A DNA stretch of 64,000 nt from Alteromonas stellipolaris (GCF_001562115.1 NZ_CP013926.1:1116001-1180000); one strand, 5' to 3'. Positions 9,228 to 17,937 are shown, counted from the stretch's first letter. The notes: generated by a model from the letters alone, not told the origin. Numbers and translations: made by a program.

Positions 9228-9648
9228 TGACTGTCATATCCATATAGCAATTTGGCGCTAGGATACCATAAGAATAAAAAAAAACATGCTTTCGTCACGC
9301 GTTCGGCGTGAATTGCAATTTGATGGATGCTTATTTGTTCTAAAGACAGTGCGCTTTAGGTGTGATGTATGAAATTTGTTCAAAGTATTGGTGCTTATAA
9401 GCCAGTATTCATTCTGTTACAAAAGTTTTTACTACTAAGGGTGGTTACAACAAAGAATGTTTATTATGATAAGGGAGTTTTTCCTATCCTGTTCAAATAA
9501 AAGAATGAAGCCCTCGGTAGGCCGTTAAAGGACGTTGTTTTAATATGGATACCAATTTGGTTCACATGTCACACTTTGGAAGAACACCAATCGGTGAAGC
9601 ACTGATTTCTGGTGGTATGGGCCGTGGTGGCACGAGGTTTTGTTTAAT
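9228..9648. other. Divergent intergenic region of the polysaccharide locus
   Basis: About 420 bases separating the leftward export operon from the rightward wecA-like gene. It holds both promoters (not resolved), a TCACGC/GCGTGA inverted repeat at 9295-9311, a JUMPStart-like word at 9512-9530 and a 36-codon frame (9545-9655) running into the wecA start. I see no larger gene. Confidence 0.5.
9512..9530 (+). promoter_or_regulatory. Possible JUMPStart/ops-like element
   Basis: The stretch contains GGTAG, three bases, then GTTAA, which resembles the GGTAG-N2-GTTAA core of the JUMPStart element found upstream of enterobacterial polysaccharide operons and read by RfaH. It lies about 120 bases before the wecA-like start. 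The second GGCGGTAG copy is not seen, so this is only a weak candidate. Confidence 0.2.
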
Positions 9649-9655
9649 ATGTTAG
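9545..9655 (+). CDS. Possible 36-residue leader peptide overlapping the wecA-like start
   Basis: An ATG at 9545 opens a 36-codon frame whose TAG stop (9653-9655) lies just inside the wecA-like gene, overlapping its ATG at 9649 by 7 bases. AAAGGA lies 13 bases before the ATG, a long spacing. The peptide is Gly-rich in its second half (ISGGMGRGGTRF) and ends in two cysteines. No family is recognised. The overlap would allow translational coupling; alternatively it is a chance frame in leader RNA. Confidence 0.3.
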   Translation: MDTNLVHMSHFGRTPIGEALISGGMGRGGTRFCLIC

Positions 9656-10704
9656 CGTACCTGCAGTTTGTTCCTCTTTTTACTGCGTTTTTTGTAGCCC
9701 TTATTTTGTTGGTGGTGATGACACCGCTAGCACATCAATTCGGCTTGGTTGATCAGCCTAGTGCGAGAAAACGTCACGCGGGTATTATTCCATTGACCGG
9801 CGGGGTGGCTATTTTTATGGCGGTATTGGTCGCAAGTGTTGCTACTGATGTCTGGATGAAAAATAATCCTTTATTCTTTACTGCCTCGGCCTTTGTTGTG
9901 CTTCTCGGTATGCTTGATGACCGTTTCGATTTAAGCGCTAAAGGGCGTTTGATGTGCCAGTTTGGAGTGGCTTCAATTATGGCGTGGAGTGCGCAAAATT
10001 ATGTCACGTCTTTAGGTAATATATTTGGTAATGGCGATATTGCACTAAATATTAGTGGGTATTTCTTTACTGTTGTCTGCGTGGTGGGTGTTATCAATGC
10101 TTTTAATATGATTGATGGCATCGATGGCCTTGCAGGGGGCATGAGCTTAGTTATTCTACTTACGTTAGCAGGGTTTCTAACTTTTACTGGCAACGGTGCT
10201 GCCATTATGGAGCCTTTAATTATAGTGGCTGCCATTGTACCATTTTTGGCCTTTAACTTAAGTTGGAAGGGCTTTAAAGGAAATAAAATATTTATGGGTG
10301 ATGCGGGCAGTATGTTTGTGGGCCTAACAATTGTATGGTTGCTTGTCGACCATACTCAAGGTGCTAGTGCTGCATTTAGACCAATCACCGCCGTGTGGTT
10401 AGTTGGATTGCCGTTAATGGATATGGCGGCAATAATGTATCGCCGTGCACGTAAGGGGCAATCTATGCTTCGCCCAGATCGCCAGCATTTGCACAATATT
10501 TTTATGCGAGCAGGCTTATCGAGCCGTCAATCTCTCATTGCGATTTTGTGTATGGGCGCCTGTTATTGCGTAATTGGGATCCTGGGCGAAATATATCTTG
10601 TGCCTGAATACATCATGTTTTGGGGTTTTATTTGTCTACTTGTCTTGTATAGTATCGTCATTCAAAATATTTGGAGCGTGCTTCGCTTTATCAAAAAGCT
10701 TTAG
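9649..10704 (+). CDS. WecA-like undecaprenyl-phosphate N-acetylhexosamine-1-phosphate transferase
   Basis: 351 aa from the ATG at 9649 (GAGG 11 bases upstream; a TTG at 9640 is also in frame but too close to it). It transfers a sugar-1-phosphate, usually GlcNAc-1-P, from its UDP form to undecaprenyl phosphate at the inner membrane, the first step of a lipid-linked glycan. Eleven or so hydrophobic segments are visible, with the family motifs LGMLDDRFDLS, NMIDGIDGLAGG, FMGDAGSMF and the cytoplasmic HLHNIFMRAGLS. The length and motifs match WecA/TagO/RfbT relatives. It heads a short rightward run with two glycosyltransferases, which suggests it starts the same glycan. Confidence 0.85.
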   Translation: MLAYLQFVPLFTAFFVALILLVVMTPLAHQFGLVDQPSARKRHAGIIPLTGGVAIFMAVLVASVATDVWMKNNPLFFTASAFVVLLGMLDDRFDLSAKGRLMCQFGVASIMAWSAQNYVTSLGNIFGNGDIALNISGYFFTVVCVVGVINAFNMIDGIDGLAGGMSLVILLTLAGFLTFTGNGAAIMEPLIIVAAIVPFLAFNLSWKGFKGNKIFMGDAGSMFVGLTIVWLLVDHTQGASAAFRPITAVWLVGLPLMDMAAIMYRRARKGQSMLRPDRQHLHNIFMRAGLSSRQSLIAILCMGACYCVIGILGEIYLVPEYIMFWGFICLLVLYSIVIQNIWSVLRFIKKL

Positions 10705-10832
10705 CGTAATATTCCTAATGCGTTGATAAATTGAATGCTAGAACTAAATTTCGAACGCCGGTGTAATAAGATTAGAAAGCGCTTTTCTTTTACTTTTCCA
10801 ATGTATCAACGCTTTAAAATTGGTAATTCTGT

Positions 10833-11720
10833 TTGGACTCAAACCTTTCAATTCTTCACAACAACTATAAAAACAAATGTGTTGAAACCTTGGTGGCCAT
10901 GGCTGTCTATGGGGGCGACAAGGTTGAGTGGGTAGAACAAGCGATTGACAGTATACTCAATCAGACATATCGAGATTTTGTTTTTGTCATTGTGATTGAC
11001 GGAGAAATTACCGTTAAGATGATGAATAAACTTAAAGATAAAGCCTTTTCCGATCATAGGGTTGTACTAGCCCAAAATGCGACTAAACCTGGTTTGGCCA
11101 GCTGCATGAACAAAGCGGCCGAATGGGGACTATCGTTGAGCCCTGCTTACTTCGTAAGAATGGATGCGGATGATATCTCCATTCCAAACCGACTCGCACG
11201 CCAAATAAGTTATTTACGTAAGCATGCCTATATATCAGTATTGGGATCGGCGCTAACTGAAATAAACGAGCACGGTAACAAAGTGGGCGCAAGAGTCATG
11301 CCTTCGTCTCACAAGCAAATTGTGAGTATATTGCCACGACGTTGCTCACTGAATCATCCTACCGTAGTAATACGTTACACGGTGTTTGAACAGGGCTATA
11401 GATACGATAGTAACCTAATGAACACTCAAGACTATTTTCTTTGGGTAACCTTGGCTTCTAACGGTTTTGTGTTTAGAAACCTCAAAGATCGTTTATTGAA
11501 TTTCAGACGAGTAAACAACTTTTATAAGCGCAGAGGCTTTAGTAAATCACTCAACGAATTTAGAGCAAGGTTTAATGCCATGTTTAAACTAAAAAAGCTA
11601 ACGCCTTACAATGCCGCATATGCATGTGGTGTACTAACGCTACGATTAATGCCTGGGAAAGTTGTTAAATTAGCATATAAACTCGATCGTCATTTATTGG
11701 ATAGGTTTGGTAAACATTGA
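10833..11720 (+). CDS. Family 2 glycosyltransferase
   Basis: Up to 295 aa. A GT-A fold glycosyltransferase: AVYGGDKVEWVEQAIDSILN near residues 23-42 is the N-terminal nucleotide-binding strand and helix, VIDGE follows, and RMDADDISIPNRLARQ near 109-124 carries the metal-binding DxD. HPTVVIRYTVF and QDYFLWVTLA are typical acceptor-side motifs of this group. The frame opens just after a stop at 10824; the only upstream start is TTG at 10833 with no good ribosome binding site, and an ATG at residue 23 would cut into the domain, so the start is uncertain. Four bases overlap the next glycosyltransferase. Donor and acceptor are unknown. Confidence 0.8.
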   Translation: MDSNLSILHNNYKNKCVETLVAMAVYGGDKVEWVEQAIDSILNQTYRDFVFVIVIDGEITVKMMNKLKDKAFSDHRVVLAQNATKPGLASCMNKAAEWGLSLSPAYFVRMDADDISIPNRLARQISYLRKHAYISVLGSALTEINEHGNKVGARVMPSSHKQIVSILPRRCSLNHPTVVIRYTVFEQGYRYDSNLMNTQDYFLWVTLASNGFVFRNLKDRLLNFRRVNNFYKRRGFSKSLNEFRARFNAMFKLKKLTPYNAAYACGVLTLRLMPGKVVKLAYKLDRHLLDRFGKH

Positions 11721-12586
11721 ACTGTGGAATTGTCGTTGTACTTTATCACCCTGATATCCAACATGTGCAATCACTTATCGATGGGTTCATGGCCTGTGAA
11801 TGGCCCATTGTATTAGTTGACAATTCTTCTGAAAAAACCGTCTTATCGCTTTCTTCTCACTGCAAATATTTCCATTACTCTGATAATGTAGGGATTGCCG
11901 AGGCTCAAAATATAGGCCTCGATTACCTATTTAAAAATGGTATGTCCCATGCGGTAGTGCTAGACCAAGATAGCCTATTTACAGCGAATATGGGGTTAGA
12001 CTTACTAGCACAGTACCATGCGCTTGAGCAGTCTCATAAGATAGCGGCACTTGGCCCTTCAATACACTGTCAATTTACCGATAAACTTACCGTAGGGCGC
12101 GTGCAAAAGGGACGTCCAATCGATAGCCGGGTTAGAGAAGTAAAACAAATTATTGCGTCAGGTATGATGCTCTCTTCTTCTGCATTTTCCGTGGTAGGAC
12201 ATAAAGAAACAGGCCTCTTTATAGACGGTGTCGATCATGAATGGTGCTGGCGAGCCAATAAGCTCGGTTTTTCTATATTCCAGTCTTTATCAGTATGTAT
12301 GCCGCACCGTCAAGGCGATGATCGTGTAAAGGTACTAGGCTTAACCTTCAAGCAAGGCGCACCAATTCGACTTTACTACCAAATGAGGAACGTATTACTC
12401 TTAGCTAGAAGGGGGTATGTACCACTTTATTGGAAGTGCCGTCATCTTCCCGCAATACCGCTACGATATATTGTTAATCGGTTCTACTTTCCTGATGGTA
12501 AGAAACGTGGGCATTATTTACTGAAAGGGCTAATTGACGGCATCAGTGCGAAGAAAGGAAAGATTCAAGAGCGTAGTGTAAAGTAG
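11717..12586 (+). CDS. Family 2 glycosyltransferase, rhamnosyltransferase-like
   Basis: 289 aa. The opening VVVLYHPDIQHVQSLIDGF, the VLVDNSSE strand, NVGIAEAQNIGLDYLFKNG and the DxD-like VVLDQDSLF are the pattern of the RfbF/WbbL rhamnosyltransferase group of GT2. The later GLFIDGVDHEWCWRANKLG contains the ED/DHEW-type catalytic base region. The TTG start at 11717 overlaps the previous stop, indicating coupling. It probably adds a deoxyhexose to the glycan started by the WecA-like enzyme, but rhamnose specificity is a family-based guess, and no dTDP-rhamnose genes are in the window. Confidence 0.75.
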   Translation: MNCGIVVVLYHPDIQHVQSLIDGFMACEWPIVLVDNSSEKTVLSLSSHCKYFHYSDNVGIAEAQNIGLDYLFKNGMSHAVVLDQDSLFTANMGLDLLAQYHALEQSHKIAALGPSIHCQFTDKLTVGRVQKGRPIDSRVREVKQIIASGMMLSSSAFSVVGHKETGLFIDGVDHEWCWRANKLGFSIFQSLSVCMPHRQGDDRVKVLGLTFKQGAPIRLYYQMRNVLLLARRGYVPLYWKCRHLPAIPLRYIVNRFYFPDGKKRGHYLLKGLIDGISAKKGKIQERSVK

Positions 12587-12971
12587 GCTTTAAGTTGATT
12601 ATGCAATGGTTTTAGTTGGGCTTTTAAAAGCATTGCTTAATAAATGTAAAGTTTCACCAAAGATGTGCAAGTGATGAATGTTGGTGCATGTTGATGAGTT
12701 AAAAAGGGGCGCTGATTAGGCAAATTCTTTTATTTCAAAAACATTATTTTTCAATGGTATTACGCTGTTCATCACCAGTTGCACCTAGTGTGAATTGAAA
12801 TATGTGCTTCACGATGAAGCTTTTTATTTTTTATAATAGAAATCATTGTGAAGTGAACTTTACGTTTTATTATAGCGTAACCGTTTCGAGCCAAAATGAA
12901 GTTGTTAGTATGGAATGTGGATTGCATACTTCATTTTAGGTTGAGGATTATCAGTACAAGGACATTAAATT
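12587..12971. other. 385-base intergenic region before galU
   Basis: It contains the terminator of the glycosyltransferase run (12806-12832), then a 9-bp inverted repeat AAAATGAAG/CTTCATTTT (12893-12901 and 12939-12947) in the galU leader. No gene is visible; the galU promoter should lie between these two elements. Confidence 0.5.
12806..12832 (+). terminator. Rho-independent terminator after the glycosyltransferase genes
   Basis: GCTTCA (12806-12811), loop CGA, TGAAGC (12815-12820), then TTTTTATTTTTT. The stem is short but the T-tract is strong. It lies 220 bases past the last glycosyltransferase stop. Confidence 0.65.
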
Positions 12972-13865
12972 ATGAGTCAAGTAAAAAAAGCCGTTATTCC
13001 AGTAGCGGGTCTAGGCACCCGAATGCTTCCTGCTACAAAAGCAATTCCGAAGGAAATGCTTCCAGTGGTAGACAAGCCACTTATTCAGTATGTTGTGAAA
13101 GAATGTGTAGCAGCAGGGATCAAAGAAATCATATTGGTAACTCACGCTAGTAAAAACAGTATTGAAAACCACTTCGATACGTCTTTTGAGCTTGAAGCCA
13201 CATTGGAAAAGCGTGTTAAGCGTCAGATACTTGAAGAAGTACAGTCAATTTGTCCGAAAGATGTCACCATCATGCATATACGCCAAGGTGTGGCAAATGG
13301 TCTAGGTCACGCTGTATTGTGTGCCCGTCCTATCATTGGTGATGCGCCTTTTGCGGTAGTATTGCCAGATGTTATCATTGACGATGCAGCAAGTGATCCG
13401 AAAAAAGATAACCTTGCGGACATGGTTGCTAAGTTTAATACCACTCGTGTTAGCCAAGTTATGGTAGAGCAAGTTCCTCAAGAAGATGTGACCAAATTTG
13501 GTATTGCTGACCTTGATGGCGCAGCGATTGAGCCTGGTGAGTCTGCTAAAATACACAAAATGGTAGAAAAGCCTGCTCTTGATGAAGCGCCGTCTGATTT
13601 AGCGGTTGTAGGTCGCTATGTGCTATCTGAGAAGATTTGGGACTTACTTGAGTTTACGCCTCCTGGTGCCGGCGATGAAATTCAACTTACAGATGCTATC
13701 GATGCATTAATGAAGGTTGAACAGGTTGACGCTTACTACATGAAAGGCAAGAGCCATGACTGTGGTAGTAAACTTGGTTACATGAAAGCCAACGTAGAGT
13801 ACGCACTTAGACACCCAGCGTTAGGCCAAGAATTTAAAGAGTATATTGCTAGCCTTAGCATCTAA
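12972..13865 (+). CDS. galU: UTP-glucose-1-phosphate uridylyltransferase
   Basis: 297 aa, normal GalU length. It makes UDP-glucose from UTP and glucose-1-phosphate in the cytosol, the precursor for envelope glycans and, through GalE, UDP-galactose. The N-terminal nucleotide-binding signature [19 protein letters not shown] (residues 14-32) and the adjacent [12 protein letters not shown] are diagnostic; [14 protein letters not shown] and [10 protein letters not shown] follow as in characterised GalU proteins. The ATG has AAGGA ten bases upstream. It is monocistronic with its own terminator. It borders the polysaccharide locus. Confidence 0.96.
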   Translation: MSQVKKAVIPVAGLGTRMLPATKAIPKEMLPVVDKPLIQYVVKECVAAGIKEIILVTHASKNSIENHFDTSFELEATLEKRVKRQILEEVQSICPKDVTIMHIRQGVANGLGHAVLCARPIIGDAPFAVVLPDVIIDDAASDPKKDNLADMVAKFNTTRVSQVMVEQVPQEDVTKFGIADLDGAAIEPGESAKIHKMVEKPALDEAPSDLAVVGRYVLSEKIWDLLEFTPPGAGDEIQLTDAIDALMKVEQVDAYYMKGKSHDCGSKLGYMKANVEYALRHPALGQEFKEYIASLSI

Positions 13866-13894
13866 AATTACAGTATCTAACATTACAGCTATTT

Positions 13895-13921
13895 AAAAGC
13901 GCGCTTACGGCGCGCTTTTTT
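13895..13921 (+). terminator. Rho-independent terminator of galU
   Basis: AAAAGCGCGC and GCGCGCTTTT form a 10-bp stem with loop TTACG, followed by a T-run. The A-run on the left arm may let it also work for the convergent comEA-like gene. Confidence 0.9.
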
Positions 13922-13960
13922 GTGCGTGTCTTCCAAACTGAGTAACACCAAGTGAATTAT

Positions 13961-14278
13961 TCAGTCTTTTACTACAACATAACCTTGTAGCTTAGATAGC
14001 ATCTTCTCACCAATTCCTTTTACTTCGGTTATTTGTGCGACTTCTAAAAACGGCCCAACATCTTGTCGGTACGCGATAATCGCTTTTGCCTTAGAAATAC
14101 CTACACCAGGTAATGTTTGAAGCTCTTCAATACTAGCAACATTAAGGTCAATTTTTTTAGCGATACCAACACTTACCATTGATGATGAAGCATCATTATC
14201 TAATGGGGCAGCCGATATAGCCGGTGTGTAAATATATAGCGCAGATAAAACCATAAGGCTTGTTAATTGTCTTTTCAT
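13961..14278 (-). CDS. comEA: ComEA-family helix-hairpin-helix protein
   Basis: About 105 aa. A signal peptide (residues 1 to about 24, cleavage near ISAAP) leads to a low-complexity linker and a ComEA-type helix-hairpin-helix domain: KIDLNVASIEELQTLPGVGISKAKAIIAYR and a second hairpin VKGIGEKMLSKLQGY. In naturally transformable bacteria the periplasmic ComEA binds incoming DNA. Two ATGs are close together; the one at 14278 is preferred because AAGGA lies 7 bases before it but abuts the one at 14284. Small ComEA-like proteins also occur in non-competent species, so a role in transformation here is not shown. Confidence 0.85.
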   Translation of the reverse strand: MKRQLTSLMVLSALYIYTPAISAAPLDNDASSSMVSVGIAKKIDLNVASIEELQTLPGVGISKAKAIIAYRQDVGPFLEVAQITEVKGIGEKMLSKLQGYVVVKD

Positions 14279-14297
14279 CGTCATTCCTTGTTTGAGA

Positions 14298-14314
14298 TGT
14301 ACACCATTTGTACA
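14298..14314. promoter_or_regulatory. Paired TGTACA boxes upstream of comEA
   Basis: Two self-complementary TGTACA hexamers (14298-14303 and 14309-14314) are separated by 5 bases, about 20-36 bases upstream of the comEA start. The arrangement is operator-like, but no regulator can be named. Confidence 0.25.
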
Positions 14315-14401
14315 GCGTTGATGTTACCTACAGAGCCAAATATGAAAAGACCAGTTTTGGGACAGTTTTATCAAAGTGCCAACACTAGGTTGAGGCGTGC
14401 C

Positions 14402-14452
14402 TTCTTTTCTCTTTTCTTTTTTTGGGGGGGGAGGGAGAGGAAGCAGGGGAAG
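14402..14452. repeat. Pyrimidine tract followed by G8 and a polypurine tract
   Basis: The plus strand runs from a C/T-only stretch (14401-14423) straight into eight G (14424-14431) and then an A/G-rich stretch with GGG, GG and GGGG runs. It lies in the region upstream of comEA (minus strand). G-runs of this kind are prone to length change and could form a G-quadruplex. Confidence 0.6.
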
Positions 14453-14477
14453 AACGTATGCAGTAAGAGACAGATAC

Positions 14478-14503
14478 AAAAAAGCGGGCTTTAAGCCCGC
14501 TTT
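14478..14503 (-). terminator. Rho-independent terminator of isocitrate dehydrogenase gene
   Basis: AAAGCGGGCTT and AAGCCCGCTTT form an 11-bp stem with a one-base centre; on the minus strand six T follow. It starts 21 bases past the dehydrogenase stop. Confidence 0.9.
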
Positions 14504-14524
14504 ATCAATAACGTCTATTTAACC

Positions 14525-15532
14525 TTAAAGGCGGTCAATCAACGCTTGAGTAAATTCATTTGTACCGGCTTCACCACCAAGGTCGCGAGTAGTGCGGTCG
14601 CCAGTTTCGATAACGTCTTTTAAGGCGCTACGAATTTTTTCTGCTTTATCACCCATGTTCAAGTATTCAAGCATCTGAGCTGCAGCAAGAATAACTGATG
14701 TTGGGTTAGCCAAGTTCTTACCAGCAATATCAGGAGCAGAGCCGTGTACAGCTTCGAAAATAGCACAGTCTTCACCAATGTTAGCGCCAGGAGCCATACC
14801 AAGGCCGCCAACAAGTCCAGCACATAAGTCAGAAAGGATATCACCGAATAAATTAGTGGTAACAATCACGTCGAACTGGTGTGGGTTCATTACTAACTGC
14901 ATGCACGTGTTATCTACAATCATTTCTGTAGATTCAATATCTGGGTAACGTTCGCCCACTTCACGAGCCACTTTCAAAAACAAACCTGAAGTAGACTTCA
15001 AGATATTAGCTTTGTGTACTGCTGTAACCTTTTTACGGCCTTCACGACGCGCTAACTCGTAAGCGAAAGTAACGATTTTTTCAGCGCCATCACGAGTAAT
15101 TTTACTCATCGCTTCAGCTTCGTTACCGTCTTCAGAAACTACTTGTCCAAGTCCTGAATACATACCTTGAGTATTTTCACGCACGGTAATGATATCGATA
15201 TCTTCGTAACGCGCTTTAGTGCCTTTGAACGAGATCACAGGGCGTAAGTTTGCGTAAAGTTTAAATTGCTTACGTAAGCTAACGTTAATTGATGTGAAAC
15301 CTTCGCCAACTGGAGTAGTTAGTGGGCCTTTAAGTGCAACTTTATTTTTAGCAATAAGGTCAAGTGTTGCTTGTGGCAGAAGTTCACCATGCTCTTCAAG
15401 GGCAACTAAGCCTGCATCTGCGTAGTCATAGGCAAAATCACAGCCAACTTTATCTAAAATTTTAGTGGTTGCATCAATAATGTCTGGGCCAATGCCGTCA
15501 CCGCGAATGACTGTAATGTGTTGCTGAGTCAT
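14525..15532 (-). CDS. NAD-dependent isocitrate dehydrogenase
   Basis: 335 aa, the short homodimeric type of the beta-decarboxylating dehydrogenase family. It oxidises isocitrate to 2-oxoglutarate in the citric acid cycle. [10 protein letters not shown] at residues 9-18, the phosphosite/substrate loop [22 protein letters not shown], the catalytic Lys in AVHKANI, and the divalent-metal aspartates in [11 protein letters not shown] are visible. The cofactor loop is [10 protein letters not shown]: the Asp in place of the Lys-Tyr of NADP enzymes points to NAD use. This is not the larger NADP enzyme of E. coli Icd type. Isopropylmalate or homoisocitrate dehydrogenase are relatives, but the SxxxSLRK motif with Ser and Asn supports isocitrate. 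AGGATCC lies upstream of the ATG. Confidence 0.88.
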   Translation of the reverse strand: MTQQHITVIRGDGIGPDIIDATTKILDKVGCDFAYDYADAGLVALEEHGELLPQATLDLIAKNKVALKGPLTTPVGEGFTSINVSLRKQFKLYANLRPVISFKGTKARYEDIDIITVRENTQGMYSGLGQVVSEDGNEAEAMSKITRDGAEKIVTFAYELARREGRKKVTAVHKANILKSTSGLFLKVAREVGERYPDIESTEMIVDNTCMQLVMNPHQFDVIVTTNLFGDILSDLCAGLVGGLGMAPGANIGEDCAIFEAVHGSAPDIAGKNLANPTSVILAAAQMLEYLNMGDKAEKIRSALKDVIETGDRTTRDLGGEAGTNEFTQALIDRL

Positions 15533-15733
15533 GTGGAAGGATCCTCTGATAATTCTATTGTCAAAATCGTTAGGTTTACTACATTTTAGCTTAGCGAGTG
15601 AAACGCGCCAAAGAAGACCGCCTCATCTTTTTATTATTATGAAAATTAGGGGTAGTTTTTTGAAGCGGCGCTAAGCGGCGTATTTTATACGATAGCGGGG
15701 CTAAGTTATAGCCATTCGTAAAGATTAATTTTA

Positions 15734-17392
15734 CTAGTGCAAATTAAGTGGGCAAAACAGATATTCGCCAAGTCTATCCATCACGTTGCGGATATCTTCA
15801 CTTTTCAAGTTAACGCTTCTTACTAAGGTGTCGAAGGTATTATCTGTGGCTGCATCTCGTGCATTTGACGGGAACAAATACTCTCTGGCAAGGCCAAAAG
15901 CGAGTTGTAAAATAGCGTGTTCCTTCTTCAAAGATGCGGCGACCTCTGCGTGTCGTCTGCCTGACTGGTGAATTACCGCTCGCCATGTGGCACTTTGGTG
16001 CCAATTTCCAGCAAGTTCACCTGAAATAGCGTGCCATGAAGAAACGCTTTTAACCTTGAAGGCTTTGTCTATCTGAAAGTAGTCTTTTTGACTAACCGGT
16101 AGTTTCGTCGCTACTTTTAATCCTGGCAGTGTGAATAAGGGGGCACACAAAAATGTAGTCACTAGCGCGGCAGATTGAGGAGTAAATTTGGTTTTTGTTA
16201 TTGATGCTAACTGCGCCGCAATACCACACGCCAAAGTGGTAAATTGTTTGCTGATGGCAAGCAATGGATATTGATGTTGGGTTAAGCGCTCTATTAACGC
16301 ATGTTGTACCAGCATATCGCCCACTCGTTCCAAACCATAGGTTAGTATTGCTTGTTTGAGGCTCGTTACGGTGAGCTTAAGGCGATTGTCTAAGCTAGCA
16401 GTGGAAAGCAAGAATTGCTGGAAGCTGGGTACCTTCTCAACCTTCTGACATAAACTAGGTACATCCACATCAGTTTTTTGTAATTCATCAATAATCGCTA
16501 TTAGGGCTGAGGGAGGGCGCTGAATAGGAAAGGTGGCGGGGTAAAAAGGCTGCTCTCCTTTCACGCTTCGGGCATTCTCACATGCTTGATATTGACCTGT
16601 GAATTCTTCAAAACTCAGATACAGGTCTTTGGGCGCCAAAAGTGCAGTGCGTTTAACCCATAGTATTTTCTCGTCTTCATTCCTACTAGGTGAATGCACA
16701 AGCGCATGCTGTTTTTGTATATCAATCACAATAGCGGGGTGCGCTTTTACGTACACTTTAGCCCCAGGCGAAGGTATTGAAATGAGTGATGCAATAGGAT
16801 GCAGGAAAGTTCGTTGCATTGTAGGTACACGCTGAGCGATAAACGCCAGAAGACTCGACCTTGAGTGGGCTCCAGTACAATAAGAGAAAACACTGGTTAT
16901 CAAACTTATGCGCTGCAAAGATGTTAATTTTGCTTCGCCAACATGCTTTATTGATTGTGAACTGAAAAGCACTTTTTGCAACGCAATAATTTGTCGCCAC
17001 ATGGTGAGATGATGGTCGTTGATGAACGCAAGCAGTGCTTTTTTCTGACTGATTGCCTCATCTTTTGATTTCTTGACTAATTTAGAAGAAGCTAGATTAG
17101 AAGCGACTAAATAATACGTAGCCAAGTGGGCCGCAATAATATGCTGTAAAAAGTGGTCGTTATAGTTATTGAGTTTGCCAAACAGTGCTAGGTTCAACAT
17201 ATGCCGGGTGAGAGTATCAATGTCACTCGTACACTTTTGAAGTGCTAAAGGAATAGCGGGGTGGGTTTGAGCAAATGAAAGTGTAAGCTTAGCTCGCTGA
17301 AGACAGGTATTAACAGTGTCTTGAGGCGATGAAGTCAGTGCAGGTAGCGAAAGCAGAGCGTCCGAAAGCTCAGAAGCATCATTGAGCTCCAT
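15734..17392 (-). CDS. HDOD-domain signalling protein
   Basis: About 552 aa. The C-terminal half carries an HDOD-like helical domain: VPSFQQFLLSTASL, then LKQAILTYGLERVGDMLVQH and a following helical bundle, a non-catalytic relative of HD phosphohydrolases found in signalling and stress proteins. The N-terminal 220 residues are helical and unrecognised, and a beta-rich patch (AKVYVKAHPAIVIDIQ) separates them. The frame stays open to a TTG at 17440, but that would overlap the upstream DUF3192 gene; the ATG at 17392 starts four bases after its stop and is preferred, although no strong ribosome binding site is visible. Probably cotranscribed with the DUF3192 gene. Confidence 0.65.
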   Translation of the reverse strand: MELNDASELSDALLSLPALTSSPQDTVNTCLQRAKLTLSFAQTHPAIPLALQKCTSDIDTLTRHMLNLALFGKLNNYNDHFLQHIIAAHLATYYLVASNLASSKLVKKSKDEAISQKKALLAFINDHHLTMWRQIIALQKVLFSSQSIKHVGEAKLTSLQRISLITSVFSYCTGAHSRSSLLAFIAQRVPTMQRTFLHPIASLISIPSPGAKVYVKAHPAIVIDIQKQHALVHSPSRNEDEKILWVKRTALLAPKDLYLSFEEFTGQYQACENARSVKGEQPFYPATFPIQRPPSALIAIIDELQKTDVDVPSLCQKVEKVPSFQQFLLSTASLDNRLKLTVTSLKQAILTYGLERVGDMLVQHALIERLTQHQYPLLAISKQFTTLACGIAAQLASITKTKFTPQSAALVTTFLCAPLFTLPGLKVATKLPVSQKDYFQIDKAFKVKSVSSWHAISGELAGNWHQSATWRAVIHQSGRRHAEVAASLKKEHAILQLAFGLAREYLFPSNARDAATDNTFDTLVRSVNLKSEDIRNVMDRLGEYLFCPLNLH

Positions 17393-17396
17393 TTGG

Positions 17397-17771
17397 CTAG
17401 CTTTGCTGGTAACTTGAATACGCCCCGTCGCCCCACGCAATTAATTTCTCATTTTCAAACAATAATGGCGTGCATTCGTCTTGCGTGGTTAAACCATCTG
17501 CACGAACGTGCTGTGTACGGTAAAACATCACTTGAATAGCATTTTCATTTTGTCGTTTGGCTTCGGTAATATCAGGCGAACCAAGCAAGGCCAGCACTTC
17601 CTCTCGGGTGCTACCCAGCTTTAATTTGGTAATTTGCACGCGGTTATATTCTTCGCGATCTTTCCAGTCCATATTTTCAGGTTTATCGGGATAAACTGAA
17701 ATCACTAGAAATACAAAAGCTGCATACAATGCTATGCCAGCAAAAATGAGTCGAATTACCTTGGAGTTCAT
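17397..17771 (-). CDS. DUF3192 family protein, membrane-anchored
   Basis: 124 aa. One N-terminal membrane segment (about residues 6-26) is followed by a periplasmic domain. LKLGSTREEVLALLGSPDI resembles the helix-turn of BamE/SmpA-like small envelope proteins, and MFYRTQHVRADG with TTQDECTPLLFENEKLIAWG is the DUF3192 core. Function unknown. A second member, a lipoprotein, is encoded at 23118-23483 with the same core. It precedes the HDOD gene by four bases. Envelope location is inferred from the anchor. Confidence 0.8.
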   Translation of the reverse strand: MNSKVIRLIFAGIALYAAFVFLVISVYPDKPENMDWKDREEYNRVQITKLKLGSTREEVLALLGSPDITEAKRQNENAIQVMFYRTQHVRADGLTTQDECTPLLFENEKLIAWGDGAYSSYQQS

Positions 17772-17937
17772 AACCCTAACTTTTCGTTTTTCTGCGCTAA
17801 TATAAACAATTTACAACGTGTATATAGGTTACAAACTGTAATTTCGCAGTTCCTTTGTTTGAATAACTACTTAAGTCTACAGTGTACCGTAAAAAGTTCG
17901 TCGACGGTAAGTGTTAAACGTAAGGAAATGCGTCTAG

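Noticed and set aside
10735..10935. Frame starting MLELNFERRCNK before the first glycosyltransferase
   Set aside because: It overlaps the real glycosyltransferase frame, looks like its shadow, and matches no domain. A frameshifted N-terminus of the glycosyltransferase was considered but there is no homology to support it.
14343..14494. Plus-strand frame through the G8 tract ending at the isocitrate dehydrogenase terminator
   Set aside because: Low-complexity tract translated by chance; no ribosome binding site; crosses a terminator stem.
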